Source: Saitoella complicata NRRL Y-17804
Lineage: Eukaryota > Ascomycota > Saitoellomycetes > Saitoellales > Saitoellaceae
Assembly (NCBI RefSeq): GCF_001661265.1
Contig: NW_017566994.1
Location: 669,285 to 733,284 of the forward strand
Reading direction: 5' to 3'
Length of the DNA: 64,000 nt
Shown here: one piece after another, positions 22,506 to 34,262 of the stretch
How the letters are laid out: every line of letters begins with the position of its first letter
Numbering within the stretch: the first letter of the stretch is position 1
The notes under the pieces: model-generated
Databases searched by the model: none
What the model saw: the letters and a program-made list of their open reading frames with translations, nothing else
Told to the model about the DNA's origin: nothing
Translations under genes and position numbers: made by a program

Positions 22506-23087
22506 TCAGAACGTCATCAACACCTCTGAGCACCTCCTCAACGCATCGCTCTCAGAATTCCTCCTTCCACGCGAAAACACCGGATGCAACATCGGCGTAT
22601 TCGTCCTGGTCCGGTCGCTTTCGAGTCCATCGCACTCTTCCCATTCTGTCGCCATAGTCCAAATTTGATTTTGTTTGCGGTACAGTTGGGGGTAGTGCAT
22701 GTCGAGTTCGACGTCATTGGCATGAAGGGATGCGTTGGTAGTGGTGGTGGACTTCCACCAGACCGGTTTGTCTTCTCCGCTTGTAGAGCATGACCAGGCT
22801 TTGCAGCGTTCGAAATAGTCGCCGTCGAGGGAAGGGCACATCGGGCCGTCGTGAATGAGCGGGATCTCAAGGGAGGGGAAGTAGCTGTCGTCCACCTCTG
22901 ACGGCGTGTTCGTAGCGAAAGAACTGGTGGCGGGAGTGAGAGGTGGGGTACCAAGGAGACTTACGCCGGAGTCGCGTTTGATCGCCTGGTTGGACGGGCC
23001 TTTCGTTTCAGTCGGTGACACAGGCGGTGAGAATGGCATTTGTTGTTGAAGGAGGGTAATGGTGTTCTGCGCTCCCTTCTTGATCAT
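22506..23087 (-). CDS. hypothetical Ser/Pro-rich protein
   Basis: 193 residues from an ATG at 23087. It starts with a basic MIKKG and a short Gln run, then a Ser/Thr-Pro region with several SP/TP phosphosite-like positions (PFSPPVSPTETK, LLGTPPLTPATSS), and then an acidic, Trp-containing half (PVWWKST, WTMATEWEE). It ends in an RRNSESDALRR segment resembling a basophilic kinase or 14-3-3 site. No domain is recognised. It may be a small regulatory protein with a disordered N-terminus. It stands alone on the minus strand between plus-strand genes; no introns are evident. Moderate doubt remains that it is coding. Confidence 0.42.
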   Translation of the reverse strand: MIKKGAQNTITLLQQQMPFSPPVSPTETKGPSNQAIKRDSGVSLLGTPPLTPATSSFATNTPSEVDDSYFPSLEIPLIHDGPMCPSLDGDYFERCKAWSCSTSGEDKPVWWKSTTTTNASLHANDVELDMHYPQLYRKQNQIWTMATEWEECDGLESDRTRTNTPMLHPVFSRGRRNSESDALRRCSEVLMTF

Positions 23088-25154
23088 CTTCGCTTGTCAA
23101 CGTGCTGATGTCAGGAGAATTGATGGACAGGTAACGGTGCAGTCGAAAGACTCGTCGGAGGTATTTTTTCAGGTCGGAGGGTATAACGGTACTGGTGGGC
23201 AAACTTAGTCCGTGGACCTCGAGGGAGGCGGCTGCGTCCTTTTTACGCATCACGAGGGTTGTGGAAATGCAGGATGCTGGGGTGTTAGGACCTCCATTTT
23301 CATTTTCGGACGCATGATTGCTGTGCCCGGATTATATAAGCGGGGTCGCGTGGTGCCAGGGACGATAGACATGTGTGGCGAAAACATCCAGAACTTTATG
23401 CCCTGGGCAACGGAAGTCAATTCGGTCTGGGCGGAAAAAATAAGGTCTGATTGAAATCTGGATTTCTCGCTTGACAGGTGTATGGGTTGATCACGCGAGG
23501 GTACGGTGTCATGATTAACGACGGATCCGGTGGTGGGAAGAGGACCCTCCTGATCGTCGACTGCCGTGAGAAGAGAGCATGAAGGTGGCCTCATCAAGCC
23601 GGATGTCATTTGAGAGGTATCAGATCAAGGATAAGCTGAGCGGGTGGACCCAGATGGGCTTCGAGCGCTGATCTGAGGCTTGTTACGGTACGATTTTCCG
23701 GCGGCGTACGCGACGTCCATGAAGGCGACATTGCACATTCAACAGTGTCACCCAGAGTTTTTTTTTCGGTTCTTGGTCCGTCTATCAATGGTGGAACTTT
23801 TCATACCGGCCAGTCAATCCGCTGTCGCCACCCGTCTCTTGTCGCTTGGGAGTTACCGCTTAAGGTCAAGAGGTGGTTGGGTTTGTTTATGCGGAGGATT
23901 GGGGTCGCATGATATGTGGAGTGCTAGCTAGGCCTATGGGACCCTGCAGAAGACGGCTCTGGTATAGCGCCACACCTTCGCATAACGACCAGGGTCACGG
24001 GATCGTCTTCGTCTGTCCAAAGGGCAAGAGAACGCGTTTCGCTTGACCGCTTAACGGATCAAAGGGTGTCCACGGTCGTTCGGGATCGAAGACGAACAAC
24101 CATGTTTTGCCATTGACACAGAGGGCGTCTACGTGTTCATTTTCCCAGTTTTCTCATTTACTCCGAAGAGACTCTGATCGCACGTTGTGTAGACAACGTG
24201 GATGTTCGATGGTCTTTGATGTTCTGGGTCCGTGCGCTTTCTTTGGCGGAGTTTTTAATTTAGTCGCGGGAAGGCTGGTCCGTGCGCGCGCAAATTTGGC
24301 GGTTGGGCGCCGGCGCTTCCAGGCACGGGTCTCGCCAACGACCGCCCCCCGAAAGCTAACGACGAGCTGAGCATAGCCGCTATGCAGAACTTCAGGTCTT
24401 TCTCCACATCCGGCTGTTCAACTGGTCAACTGACCGCGTGTGTCATATCAGGCAGAACGGTCATGGCGATCGGCGCTGGAGATGGCTGACACCGGATCCA
24501 ATTTGACAGATGGATTCGAGAACGTCGGGGATTGATGCATGTCAGCACGAGGATTCCACGAGAGCTCAACGAAACGTTTGATCAGCAATATGCGCATGAG
24601 TGTGATGTCGTAAGGTCCATGCGAAGTGGATGACAGATGTCAGGATTACGGAATTCTTGCCGAATGCGTCCAGCTGTTGCGGAGCTCTTCCCTGTCCTCG
24701 TCCAGCGCGTACGGATTTGTCGATTCCAGCTTGATCTTCATGCGCCACTTGTTGTCGCCGCCCCAGACCCGCCGTTATACGCCATGGCGTGTCGCATCAT
24801 CTTCGACTTTGAGTTTGCATTGGGCAAGGCGTACTGTCCAGCGAACTTACCTCACGATCCAGCACAGGTCAGAGTAGTCGCCCGATCTTGTGGCGACATT
24901 CGTTCGCTGTTCATGGCGTGTCGAGATGAAACGTTCCTACGCCAAGAGCATAAACCTTCAGGGTGTTTAACTTGCTCATTTCTCTCGTACAAAAGGACCC
25001 TGGAGCCCCCCCTCATCTCGGGTTTCAACGACGCCTCGCTGCCGGCACCGAGCACCCTCGACAAGAACGACAAACTTATCAGCAACTCGGCCTCACTATT
25101 GCATCAACAACCCCGACACTTATACCCACTTTTCTGCCAACAAATTACTGAAGG
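23088..25154. other. 2-kb upstream region of the GT2 synthase gene
   Basis: No supported gene. A TATATAAG at 23333-23340 precedes a 27-codon ORF (23371-23454) that cannot be recognised. The last ~100 bp before 25155 are C/A-rich with little G, typical of a 5' leader of an expressed fungal gene. The long upstream space is compatible with a developmentally regulated promoter. Confidence 0.45.
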
Positions 25155-28100
25155 ATGGACAAGTTCCGCCCTGTGAGGGCTGCCTCCGAACGGTCCTCCG
25201 TCAGCTCCTTGCACTCCCTCGGCGAAGACTCCGCTCGTGAGTCCCTCACCGAGTCCCTCTCCGAGTCCATCCCTTCCTTCAACTCCTCGATCGAGACACC
25301 TTCCTTGACCGATGGAGGAGCTTCCAGTTCAGCTGCATCTTTCACCTCTTCCGAGATCGTCTCCGACAACTCACCAAAGTCGATCAAGCACTTCAACAAG
25401 GAGCACCGCTCCACTTCCTCTCAGTCTTCCGACGAGTCTTATATTCCTTCTACCTCCGCTGGCTCGGAGCACCTTACCCGCTCGGATCATTTGAAGCTTC
25501 CCGAGGTCGATGTCGATGATGAAGAGATCCTTCAGCCTACCGAGGACAAGGAATACGCTCAGCCTCCTCCTAAGCAGAGGACGGCTGCCGATGACATGCT
25601 CGCGGCCCGGCAGAACATGTCTGTACCGCGCAAGGTTTGGTGGTACACATGGGCTTCCTTCAAGGTCTTTTGTCCTCTCGGTATTGTCGTTGCTCTTTTC
25701 GTCGGTTACGGTTTCAAGATTAAGTTCTGGCACTTGGGACCTTTCGCTATTGGTCTCTACGGTGCTATTCTTATCGTCGATTTCCTTGTTCAAACTTCCT
25801 GCGCTATCATGAACCGTATCTGGATTTGGAAAGTTGAGAGAGCCGCTATTGCGAAAGAGAAGGCTATGTTTGAAGATGGCGCTACCGACCGTGGTTACGA
25901 GATTGCTCCTGTTGTCGTCGGTTATCGTGAGGCTGCCGAGGACTGGAAAGCCTGTCTTCGTACCCTGCGTGACATGGACTGCCCTGAAGTCAAGGTCGTT
26001 ATCGGTGTTTCTGACGGTGACCAAGGTCCTGACCAGGAAATGGCTCACGGCTTCAAGGAAGTCTGGATCGATGAGTTGACCGAGGATCAGAGGAAAGAGC
26101 GCCCTTGCGGTATTTTCCAGCTTCCTGAGCACTTGGCTACCGTCCACACCCGTCACTTCAACGAGTACCTCGAGTCGAAGAACTACCAGGCTATCACCTC
26201 CACCAGGATCCGCTTCAAGAACTGGATCGTGGGACACCACCCTCCTATGGAAGATGAGGCTCGTTCTTACGCTTGGGTCGAGACTACGAAGGAGGTCAAG
26301 AAGATCTTCAACGAGCTCGAGTTGCACCAATACAAGGCTGTTTTCTTCACCCAGCCTCACGGTTCTAAGCGTACTGCCATGTTCACTGGTTTCATGATGG
26401 CCATGCAGGGTTATGAGACCAAGGATTACCTCTTCACCACCGACTCTGACACCCTTGTCGACAAGATGGCTTTGACCCACATGGCTCGTATCATGGAGTC
26501 CGACCCCATGAACGGTGGTGTTTGTGGTGACGTCCGTATCTCCAACAAGACTGGCTCCGTCCTCGCCTTCATGTCTCATCTTCGTTACTGGTTTGCTTTC
26601 AACATTGAGCGTGGATGCCAGTCTTTCTTCAAGTGTGTTACCTGTATTTCCGGTCCTCTCGGTTTCTACCGTGTTGACCACCTCAAACTCGTTTTGGGTG
26701 AGTGGGTTACGCAGTCTTTCGGTGGTAAAGAGACCACCTTCGGTGATGACCGTCACTTGACAAATTGTATCTTGAACGCTGGTTACAACTGTCGTTTCAC
26801 CCACTTGTCTGTCTGTGACACTGAGACTCCTACCGGATTCGTCCGTTGGGTCAAGCAGCAGACTCGTTGGTGTAAATCTTTCTGGCGTGAGGCTTTCCTT
26901 TTCCCGCGTATCTTCGTCTTGCACTCTATGTGGGGTTTGATTGAGTTGTCGAAGCAGTCTCTTTACCCTTTCGTGATCATCTCCAACGTCCTTCAGTTAC
27001 TCTGGGATCCTCTCTCCGGCACCTGGCGTCCTGTTGCTTGGTTCGCTACCATCTTCGCTGTGGCGTTGATCAAGTCGTTCATCGCTGTTGCCTTGACTGG
27101 TAAGCCCGAGTTCTTGGGTTTCTCCCTCTACGGCTTCTGGTATTTCTTCGGTCTCTTGCCATCCAAGTTATACGCCATGTTGACCATTACCAAGACCACT
27201 TGGGGTACTTCTGCGCGTTCTGCGTCTGAATTGCAGATTGGTGACACTTGGAGTGAGCGTTTCTTCCACGTTGGACATATTATCTTCTGGTTCGCTGTCC
27301 TCTGTGCCGGTCTTGCCAAGTTCTTAACCGTCCGTATGGGTGGAGCTATCTTCGCTATTGCCGCTTGCGCGGTTCTCATTCCCACCTCTTTCCTTTACTA
27401 CGATGTTGCCATCGCGTACACTCGTGTTTACATTATCAACCGTCTCAAGTCCAAGCCTGTCACCGCCGATGTCCCCATCAGCGAGCCTGTCAAGGCTACG
27501 ACCGAGATCCCCGCCGATCCCGCTTCCATCGAGTTGCAAGAGGTCAAGATCTTCGACATCTCCCGTACCCAGTCCATCGCCGACTCCGGGGTCGGATCAT
27601 CTATCCACACCGGCGCCGGTGCTGGCGAGGAGATCAAAATGGTCTTCGAGCCTGCTGAGCAGGACCCTGACCTTATCGAGGAGATCATTCTTGAGGAGCC
27701 TGAGCAGGCTGAGATCGGTGTTTCTTCTTTGGCTTCGCCTCGCCTTGCTGTCACTCGCGTGTCCTCGACTCATACTGCCCACTCTGCACGCACTCAGGAC
27801 TCCGGCTACGACACCGCAAGCTTGGATCCTTTCTCGCCTTCCGCTACCGACCTCTCTCGTGGCTCCTCCATCTCCGATGATAACTACTTCTCCGCCAAGC
27901 CTAACTCGCTCTCCATCAAGCCTCACCTCCTCCTCAGCTCTCGTCGTCGTTCTTCGATGTTTAGCTCCGGTGGTGGCCGTCGCGAGTCTGCCATGTTGCC
28001 TTCTCTCCTCAAGACCCGTAAGGAGTCCGTCGACTCCATCGCCTCCGTGTCTACCATCGACTCCCTCATGCCTCCGACTCCTACCACCGGCAACTTCCAG

Positions 28101-28349
28101 GGCTTCGATACCAGGAGGAAGTCGAGCGTCATGCAACTTAGCCGCAGGGAGTCTACCCTCAAGCACGAGGTCACTCTCAAGACTCCCAGCTACAACCAAC
28201 CGCACAAGATGCCGACCTATTTGTCGAACGCCTTGGCGAGCCCTACTAGCGAGACGAGCAAAGAGGGCTCGAAAGCCGCTGAGCCGGTCTTGCCAGCTCA
28301 CTTGCAGGCTTTGAGGAACCAACAAAACCAGATTACCTTCACCTACTAA
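25155..28349 (+). CDS. GT2 family processive polysaccharide synthase, hyaluronan-synthase-like
   Basis: Membrane glycosyltransferase of 1064 residues, intronless. A disordered Ser-rich N-terminus (1-150) is followed by two membrane segments (about 170-220), the GT2 catalytic domain with VVVGYREAAEDW, the DxD motif TTDSDTLVD (about 428), CISGPLGFYR, GDDRHLT (about 529) and QQTRW (about 567). Several C-terminal membrane helices follow (SLYPFVIISNVL, WFATIFAVALIKSFIA, FSLYGFWYFFGLL, IIFWFAVLCAGL, IFAIAACAVLIP) and then a 250-residue Ser-rich tail. GDDRHLT, QQTRW and the QSFFKCVTCISGPLG stretch match hyaluronan synthases and cryptococcal Cps1 rather than canonical chitin synthases (EDR, QRRRW). 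The product (chitin-like, hyaluronan-like or other beta-glycan) cannot be read from sequence. Strong C/T-ending codon bias suggests high expression. Confidence 0.9.
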   Translation: MDKFRPVRAASERSSVSSLHSLGEDSARESLTESLSESIPSFNSSIETPSLTDGGASSSAASFTSSEIVSDNSPKSIKHFNKEHRSTSSQSSDESYIPSTSAGSEHLTRSDHLKLPEVDVDDEEILQPTEDKEYAQPPPKQRTAADDMLAARQNMSVPRKVWWYTWASFKVFCPLGIVVALFVGYGFKIKFWHLGPFAIGLYGAILIVDFLVQTSCAIMNRIWIWKVERAAIAKEKAMFEDGATDRGYEIAPVVVGYREAAEDWKACLRTLRDMDCPEVKVVIGVSDGDQGPDQEMAHGFKEVWIDELTEDQRKERPCGIFQLPEHLATVHTRHFNEYLESKNYQAITSTRIRFKNWIVGHHPPMEDEARSYAWVETTKEVKKIFNELELHQYKAVFFTQPHGSKRTAMFTGFMMAMQGYETKDYLFTTDSDTLVDKMALTHMARIMESDPMNGGVCGDVRISNKTGSVLAFMSHLRYWFAFNIERGCQSFFKCVTCISGPLGFYRVDHLKLVLGEWVTQSFGGKETTFGDDRHLTNCILNAGYNCRFTHLSVCDTETPTGFVRWVKQQTRWCKSFWREAFLFPRIFVLHSMWGLIELSKQSLYPFVIISNVLQLLWDPLSGTWRPVAWFATIFAVALIKSFIAVALTGKPEFLGFSLYGFWYFFGLLPSKLYAMLTITKTTWGTSARSASELQIGDTWSERFFHVGHIIFWFAVLCAGLAKFLTVRMGGAIFAIAACAVLIPTSFLYYDVAIAYTRVYIINRLKSKPVTADVPISEPVKATTEIPADPASIELQEVKIFDISRTQSIADSGVGSSIHTGAGAGEEIKMVFEPAEQDPDLIEEIILEEPEQAEIGVSSLASPRLAVTRVSSTHTAHSARTQDSGYDTASLDPFSPSATDLSRGSSISDDNYFSAKPNSLSIKPHLLLSSRRRSSMFSSGGGRRESAMLPSLLKTRKESVDSIASVSTIDSLMPPTPTTGNFQGFDTRRKSSVMQLSRRESTLKHEVTLKTPSYNQPHKMPTYLSNALASPTSETSKEGSKAAEPVLPAHLQALRNQQNQITFTY

Positions 28350-28696
28350 GGTACCCCACAGAAGGCGCAAAGGATATACAAAATCGGAGTTAAGGCTGGG
28401 ATAAAGGACGGGACACAAGGAAATACTACGATAATGTAATGCATGAAGCTAACGTTGGATACCCCATATAAATTTAGAAAACCAACCCTATGTCACTCTT
28501 TAGAAATTTACGAACTTTTTTACACATACATACTTCAATGTCTCCTCCTCGCTCCTGAGTAGCGCCATATGATCTACGCTTTTGAAAAAGACGATGCGTC
28601 GTAACAGTACAAACGGTTGATTAACATCTCGTAAATGTTAGGGCTTCAACTTTGCTCGCTAAAAGATCGCTGATACTAGTCACCACCGGACATTCT

Positions 28697-31600
28697 TCAC
28701 CAGTCATCATCCTCCTCCTCGTGATCCCTGCCATTGCTTGCCTGCGCTCGGGCCCGCAAAGCATCCGCCAATGATCCCGCCATGTTCTGTCCAGGACGGC
28801 CTGGGACAACAGGAGTTCCAGTACCCGACGTGCCGGCAGATGCACCAGGTCTCGGCGGTGCTGCGGGGGCAGCAGGGCGACTAGAGTTGGGTCTTGCCTT
28901 CGGAGGAGCAGGCATGGGTGCCTTTCCTGAAGCAACGCCAGCAGGCCTTGTCGCAGGTGGTTTTGGTGCACCGTTTGTGGCGCCGGGCAAAGGACTCGTC
29001 TTCCTCAAACCGTTCGGACCTGCGCCTGCCATGCCGGGGATAGGCATAGGCGCTTGTGCACCTCCGTTCGCGACGGGAGCACCCAGACTCGCAAGCACTG
29101 GGTTCGCGGTAGCGGCGGCTCTAGGGGCAGCAACAGATGCTGGCGGGGGAGGCGGAGGAGCGACAGCCCTCACCCTGGGTGGAGGCATCTCTTCCTTGAC
29201 ATAACTCTGAGGAACCCATCCGTCGCGTCCGTCCTTTCTAGCCAGCCACCATCCAGTCTCACCCTTCTGCACGATGTCAAGAACTTCATCCTTCTTGAAG
29301 GACAATTCCGAAGCACTCTGTCCGTTGAAGTCGTAGAGACCCTTATAGATCGGTGCTTGAGGTTCCTCAACGGCAGCGGGAGGAGGAGGTGGTGGGGGAG
29401 GAGCAGTTCTGCCAACAGAAGCCATAGAAGCAGCTGGCTGAGCCAATGTAACGGGTGCAGTAGTAGCAGCAGGCTGTCTGTGAGCAGGAGTAGACGCAGG
29501 CTTGGACCTAGCTACAGCCTGCATGTTTCTTGGCTGACTCGGCTTCAACAACTTGCCAGTCGTAATCGGCCTAACAATACCGGCCTTCTTCGGCGGCGTG
29601 GGATGCGAGACGCTGTTCGCGGGCTCACCTTGGGGCACGTGAATCGTTCCACTTTTGTAGACATCATCTCTTGGAACCTGAGGGTCTTTCTGCGCCTTGA
29701 CTGTAGCGAACTTACCAGGCTTCTTGCTGTACTCGATGGCGGGACCGACACGGATGTCAACACCACGGTGTACGATGCGGAGACGCGTGCAGAATTCAGT
29801 CTTGAAGACACATGAGATGAGCGGATCAGGCAACTGCGGGCTTCCGATACCGAAAGACATCCAGTCGTCCCGAAGGTTGGTCATGCCAACATACTTGATT
29901 TCACCCAACCTGATCTGCCTCTCCGTAGAGATCTGCAACTGTCCATTGACAACAGCTTGGATGATGATGTAGACAGCCTTGTCCGTCAGCACCAACATCC
30001 TCGGACTTGGCTTACTCGAACGTCCAAGCTTCGACACCAAGACTTCCGCCTTACACGAGAACTGCACGTTCTCACCCGCAACACCCGCACTCCTCGCAAT
30101 CACCTCTCCATACCCACCCTTCATCCCAACACCCAAATAATCACCCAAGAACCTCCTGCTTCCAAGGAGCGACATCCTCCTCCTCTCCTTCCTCCCCGCA
30201 AGCGTCCTGTGACCCTCATCCCTCATCTGGATATACTGCAGGTTGATCTTGTTCCGCATCCACATACGCTGAATCCGGATCGCGCACTCATTTCTGTACC
30301 TCAAAAAGTTCCTCCAAGCACGCTGAATACGGGTGGCCATGTTGTGCCAGTACCTATCTCGCATGTGCTCCAAGGCGAACAAAGTCTCGGGAGTCTTGAT
30401 GAATGCCTTAGTAGTACCCATTTGGTACTCCTCGGCCGGTATACCCGTATCCTTCAAAATCTGCAAAGTACCGCTCTTCATATCACCCGTCCAGGTATAG
30501 TCACCAGCGTACGAACACCTCGGACTGAGCAAGTAAAAGCGCTCAACAAACTTTTCGAAAGTCTGACGATATGCGAATCCAGCGCGACGGATACGCACGT
30601 TCTCCTGGAGGCCGAGGTATTTGATCTGATGAACGACGTTCTTCTCATTATACTCCGTAGGACTCTTATTCTCGTTGGGCTTGATGGTGCGAATGTACGA
30701 TGGCCTAGCCCTCATCAACGTCTGCACGAGATCATTCGCAGAAGCCTTAATCTTATCACCCGCAGTGGGCGGCCTCTTCTTTGAATCTCTATCAACACGA
30801 TCGGGGAAGATGGTACCCAAGAAGGGGTTTCCGGACACCGCAACAAGATCAAGCAAATCCTTCAACAAGGCATCCTTGTTCTTGTCAGTCATACCCGAGA
30901 CGGTGTACATCACGTCTCCAGCGTAATGCTTCACCAAGAAATGTCCCTGTCTACTCTCAAAATGAGGGTTAGAGCTCAAGAACCCAAGTCTCTGAACGAA
31001 ACTAGAGTCAGCGGCACCACTATCCGCATGCGCCGTCGCGACAGCATCGTTCAACGCAGCAAAGATACCAGGCGGCCTCTTCTCCTCGATCAAATCACAT
31101 ACGATCTTGTTGTTGAAGTAATCGATAGGAGTCCACTTGATCTGTTCGCGGACATACTCCTCCTGCTCAGTCTTAAGTGTGAGCTCAATGAAGATCTGCT
31201 GCAGCTTCTCGTTTACGTAGTTGATACACAACTGCTCGAAAGAGTTCTGCTCGAAGATTTCGAAACCGTAGATATCGAGGATACCAATTGTGTACGCCGT
31301 CTGAGACCGCGCAGTCATAGAAATATTGACTCTGCTGACGATCCACTCGAAGAGGTTGTTGTAAATGGCTTTGCTGAGTGCATCTCGGACAGCTGTTGCT
31401 TGGGTTGGGTTAAGCGGAACATCGTACACGGATCCACGTCGTCCACCCCTGCTCGTCTCCATAACTCTAATAGTCAAAGCCTTGATTACAGCAGAGGCAT
31501 CGACGTCCATCAGATATGCCACGAAGTTCGGTACGGACTCATCCGCAATCGCCGCATTTCCGTCATGATCCTCCACGAACTGGACGTTTCCAAGCCAGAG

Positions 31601-32515
31601 GATGATGGCCAACATCCGGAAGATCTCGTCCTGCTCTGCTTGGGTGAGACCGATGGTGCGCATAGCAGCGAGGGTATCGGCAAAGTCCTTGCTATCGTCA
31701 ATTCCAGGAGCCGAGAAGCAGTTGGAGCGGGAGGTGTAGACGTAAGATTCAGGACCCTGCAACCCAAACATCTCCCTCTGTCTCGCATCGGCAGACTTCG
31801 TGAACTGATAAAAGATGTGGAAGTTCCTCTCGTTCTCGATCTGACCCACTACACGATTCTTCTCCAACAAGTAATTGGTGATGTTCGCACCGACGGGTTC
31901 GCCGGAGGTGTTGAACTGGATTTCGAGATACTTTCCGTGTCGCGAGGAGTTGTTGTTTCGCAGCGTCTTTGCACAACCGAAAGATTCGAGCAGAGGGTTC
32001 GTGGCGAGGACCATGTCCTTGACCTCCTGAATGCTCGATGATCCGGACCCAGAGACATTGGCGATGTACTGCATGATTCGTTTTGCCGCCTCGGTCTTTC
32101 CTGCACCAGACTCACCAGAAATGATGATACATTGATTCTCCTTATAGGAATTCATGTTGTAGTATGCACTTTCCGCGATCGCATACACGTGCGGCGGCAT
32201 CTCCAACCTGTTCTTTCCACGATAACTCGCCAGCACATTCTCGGTGTAGATACCCAAATCTCGAAATGGGTTCACAGAAATCAAGACGTGGCCGATGTAC
32301 GTGTAGATATCTCCATGCTCGAAACGCTTCTTCAGGTTCTCATTAATCGCCTCGTTGGAGATCTTAGACAACAGCGTCAGGTCAGACACTCCGACTTCGC
32401 GCTTCTTTGTAGACTCGTACACGGCACGCTTGACTCCTCCTTGTTGTTGCGCACCACTGCTTTTGGTTGCGGCCGAGGCGCCCTTGTTGCGGTTGGCACG
32501 TTTCGTTACGCCCAT
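28697..32515 (-). CDS. class I myosin with TH1, SH3 and acidic tail
   Basis: Actin motor of cortical patches, needed for endocytosis and polarised growth (MYO3/MYO5, MyoA family). 1272 residues with no intron. P-loop [12 protein letters not shown] (about residue 132), switch II region [20 protein letters not shown], and a TEDS-site Ser in [11 protein letters not shown] (about 361), the position activated by PAK kinases. Basic IQ-like segments ([21 protein letters not shown]) precede a TH1 membrane-binding tail (about 780-960). A Pro-rich TH2, an SH3 domain (about 1056-1110, [14 protein letters not shown] ... [15 protein letters not shown]) and a terminal acidic EEEDDDW follow, the Arp2/3-binding end. 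Divergent from the small fasciclin gene over about 400 bp. Confidence 0.97.
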   Translation of the reverse strand: MGVTKRANRNKGASAATKSSGAQQQGGVKRAVYESTKKREVGVSDLTLLSKISNEAINENLKKRFEHGDIYTYIGHVLISVNPFRDLGIYTENVLASYRGKNRLEMPPHVYAIAESAYYNMNSYKENQCIIISGESGAGKTEAAKRIMQYIANVSGSGSSSIQEVKDMVLATNPLLESFGCAKTLRNNNSSRHGKYLEIQFNTSGEPVGANITNYLLEKNRVVGQIENERNFHIFYQFTKSADARQREMFGLQGPESYVYTSRSNCFSAPGIDDSKDFADTLAAMRTIGLTQAEQDEIFRMLAIILWLGNVQFVEDHDGNAAIADESVPNFVAYLMDVDASAVIKALTIRVMETSRGGRRGSVYDVPLNPTQATAVRDALSKAIYNNLFEWIVSRVNISMTARSQTAYTIGILDIYGFEIFEQNSFEQLCINYVNEKLQQIFIELTLKTEQEEYVREQIKWTPIDYFNNKIVCDLIEEKRPPGIFAALNDAVATAHADSGAADSSFVQRLGFLSSNPHFESRQGHFLVKHYAGDVMYTVSGMTDKNKDALLKDLLDLVAVSGNPFLGTIFPDRVDRDSKKRPPTAGDKIKASANDLVQTLMRARPSYIRTIKPNENKSPTEYNEKNVVHQIKYLGLQENVRIRRAGFAYRQTFEKFVERFYLLSPRCSYAGDYTWTGDMKSGTLQILKDTGIPAEEYQMGTTKAFIKTPETLFALEHMRDRYWHNMATRIQRAWRNFLRYRNECAIRIQRMWMRNKINLQYIQMRDEGHRTLAGRKERRRMSLLGSRRFLGDYLGVGMKGGYGEVIARSAGVAGENVQFSCKAEVLVSKLGRSSKPSPRMLVLTDKAVYIIIQAVVNGQLQISTERQIRLGEIKYVGMTNLRDDWMSFGIGSPQLPDPLISCVFKTEFCTRLRIVHRGVDIRVGPAIEYSKKPGKFATVKAQKDPQVPRDDVYKSGTIHVPQGEPANSVSHPTPPKKAGIVRPITTGKLLKPSQPRNMQAVARSKPASTPAHRQPAATTAPVTLAQPAASMASVGRTAPPPPPPPPAAVEEPQAPIYKGLYDFNGQSASELSFKKDEVLDIVQKGETGWWLARKDGRDGWVPQSYVKEEMPPPRVRAVAPPPPPPASVAAPRAAATANPVLASLGAPVANGGAQAPMPIPGMAGAGPNGLRKTSPLPGATNGAPKPPATRPAGVASGKAPMPAPPKARPNSSRPAAPAAPPRPGASAGTSGTGTPVVPGRPGQNMAGSLADALRARAQASNGRDHEEEDDDW

Positions 32516-32916
32516 CCTTGTCGCGTGTCGATGTGATCAGAGAGGTCGACTTGTCCGGATAAATGCAGACGCTATGATAATGAAGGGTTTGATTGTGACC
32601 GCGACTGATCGGACGGTGTAGGTGTTTACTTTCGTGTCCGAACTTTAGGTGTTGTACTTGGCATGCGATCGACCGCGGTACTCGGGTTCGCGCTCGGCCC
32701 GCAGCGTCATAGGCGTGGTCTGACCGCTGTATCATTACGCCTCGCAGAACTCGTTCTATTTGTTTTCTTATCAGTTCGATAATAACCGGTTATACATATT
32801 ACTACCTTTCGATAGTACTATGTTCGCTCCCTGATAGCCCTGGTTCCTCGCAGCACTTGACGTCGTCCCTATGGTATCAACCCCTCCCCTGTAACGACGA
32901 TACACCCGCCCTCACA
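32516..32916. promoter_or_regulatory. shared divergent promoter region of myosin I and small fasciclin gene
   Basis: About 400 bp between two start codons. The right part is rich in short AT runs (TAACCGGTTATACATATT near 32785) before the CT-rich leader of the fasciclin gene. No ORF is supported. Confidence 0.4.
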
Positions 32917-33584
32917 ATGCTTCGCTCGTCCCTCTTGACCGTCGCCCTCTTCACGTCTACCGTACTCGCTCAGCTCGTCCCTCACCTCTTCCATCCTGCC
33001 GACATTGAGTCCAAGGGCGAGTTCGAGCCGCACTTTGAATACCTTCCCTTTGAACAGCATCAACAGCCCATCATGCCAGCCGATGACAAGGAGAAGACGA
33101 TGTTGAGTGATTTGATCTCGATTGATAAGAGTTTGTCAATCTTCGGCGACTTGTGCCGTCAATACACGCACATTGTAAGCTTGGTGTTGATCGTACATCT
33201 ACTCGCGATTGACTAACAGCGTCGAAATTACAGGAACACCTCCTCGAAGACCCACTGGCACACATAACCCTAATCGTCCCAAACAACAACGCATTCACCT
33301 CCCTCGCCCGAAAACCCTGGGACACCCCCTCCGAACCCGAAATCCACATTACGGAGGACATCGACGCGGACAGAAAGCGTTCGTTTATCGAGAGACATTT
33401 GGTACTTGATGATGAGCTTCTGGCGGGGAAGAGGTATCATACGATTGGTGGGGAGGTGGAGGTGTTTTTTGAGGAGAAGGAGGGGGTGAGGAAGCTGTTT
33501 CCCGGGGAGTTGAAGGTGTTGAAGGTCGAGACAGCTGGGAATGGGGTGTTGTGGGTTGTTGATGGAGTTGTGGAGGCGAAGTGA
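32917..33584 (+). CDS. secreted single fasciclin (FAS1) domain protein
   Basis: Exons 32917-33174 and 33234-33584 (59-nt intron, GTAAGC, branch GACTAAC, ACAG) give 202 residues. The signal peptide is MLRSSLLTVALFTSTVLAQ. The FAS1 body follows: LISIDKSLSIFGDLC, then across the junction YTHIEHLLEDP, ITLIVPNNNAFTSL, IERHLVLDDEL, YHTIGGEVEVFFE and VLWVVDGVVEAK, matching the H1 (xxPTNxAF-like) and H2 boxes of the family. No membrane anchor or ER-retention signal is visible. FAS1 proteins mediate adhesion or act in the secretory/vacuolar system. A second, larger FAS1 protein lies 3.3 kb downstream on the other strand. Confidence 0.85.
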
Positions 33585-34063
33585 GGGGATGATGTTTGAA
33601 AGATACCCTGTGTGGAATTGGATGATGTGGGTTTCGATATGGTTATGTTTGGGCGGGTTTTTGGAGTTTTGGTTTGTTTCGTCCTTTCTTGGTGTTCCTC
33701 AGGAATATACGTCATTAATCAAACCTTCACATGTGGTCACTGCGACTTTCTTTCAATTGAGTCCATGTCATTATCTACTTACTGGTATTGCTAGCTTCGA
33801 ATTCTGCGCTGAATCATTCACTACGATCGACTGAGGGAGTCAACCACCGGCCGCGGTACCAACGGCAATGGTCAATGACAAGGAACACCTGGAGGCCTAT
33901 ACCAGATCTCGTAGAACGGTTAAACGGTGAATAGACAGCTGAGAAGCCTGCCGCAAGATCTTCAACTCTCTCGGAATAGCAGTTAGTTGGATGTGGCCTT
34001 CCCATCACCTGCCTTCCCCGCGGTTTGAGCATTTCCCGCGAACTCAACCAAACCACAACCTAC

Positions 34064-34249
34064 ATGGCCAGCCACACTACTCAACCTCAATCAGCAAACC
34101 AACCAGCTCAAAAAAGCACAGTCGCTCTCTTTTCTCGTTCTCTTCGTCAGCAGTCTCCGCTCTGGAACACCACGGCGCGTATCTTGTCGCAAAACGCAGG
34201 ATGGGTAGTGAGAGGTAAACCTAGGACCAAGGCAATGAGCATTGGGTAG
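34064..34249 (+). CDS. small basic protein, unknown; directly upstream of the HhH gene
   Basis: 61 residues: a polar Gln/Ser/Thr N-terminus, then a basic amphipathic stretch (VALFSRSLRQQSPLWNTTARILSQNAGWVVRG) and a KPRTK tail. The Arg-rich, acid-free composition is like small mitochondrial proteins, but no family is recognised. Its stop codon lies only 13 nt before the next gene's proposed ATG (34263), so the two could share a transcript, or this ORF could be an upstream ORF or alternative first exon of that gene. Simple splicing into the downstream frame was tested by eye and runs into stops. Confidence 0.45.
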   Translation: MASHTTQPQSANQPAQKSTVALFSRSLRQQSPLWNTTARILSQNAGWVVRGKPRTKAMSIG

Positions 34250-34262
34250 GAAGAAGCAGCTC

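Noticed and set aside
25371-26924. 517-codon minus-strand frame inside the GT2 gene
   Set aside because: A consequence of strong codon bias in a highly expressed gene. The protein is Arg/Thr-rich without motifs.
29957-32041. Long plus-strand frames opposite myosin I
   Set aside because: Shadows of the myosin reading frame, with no domains.
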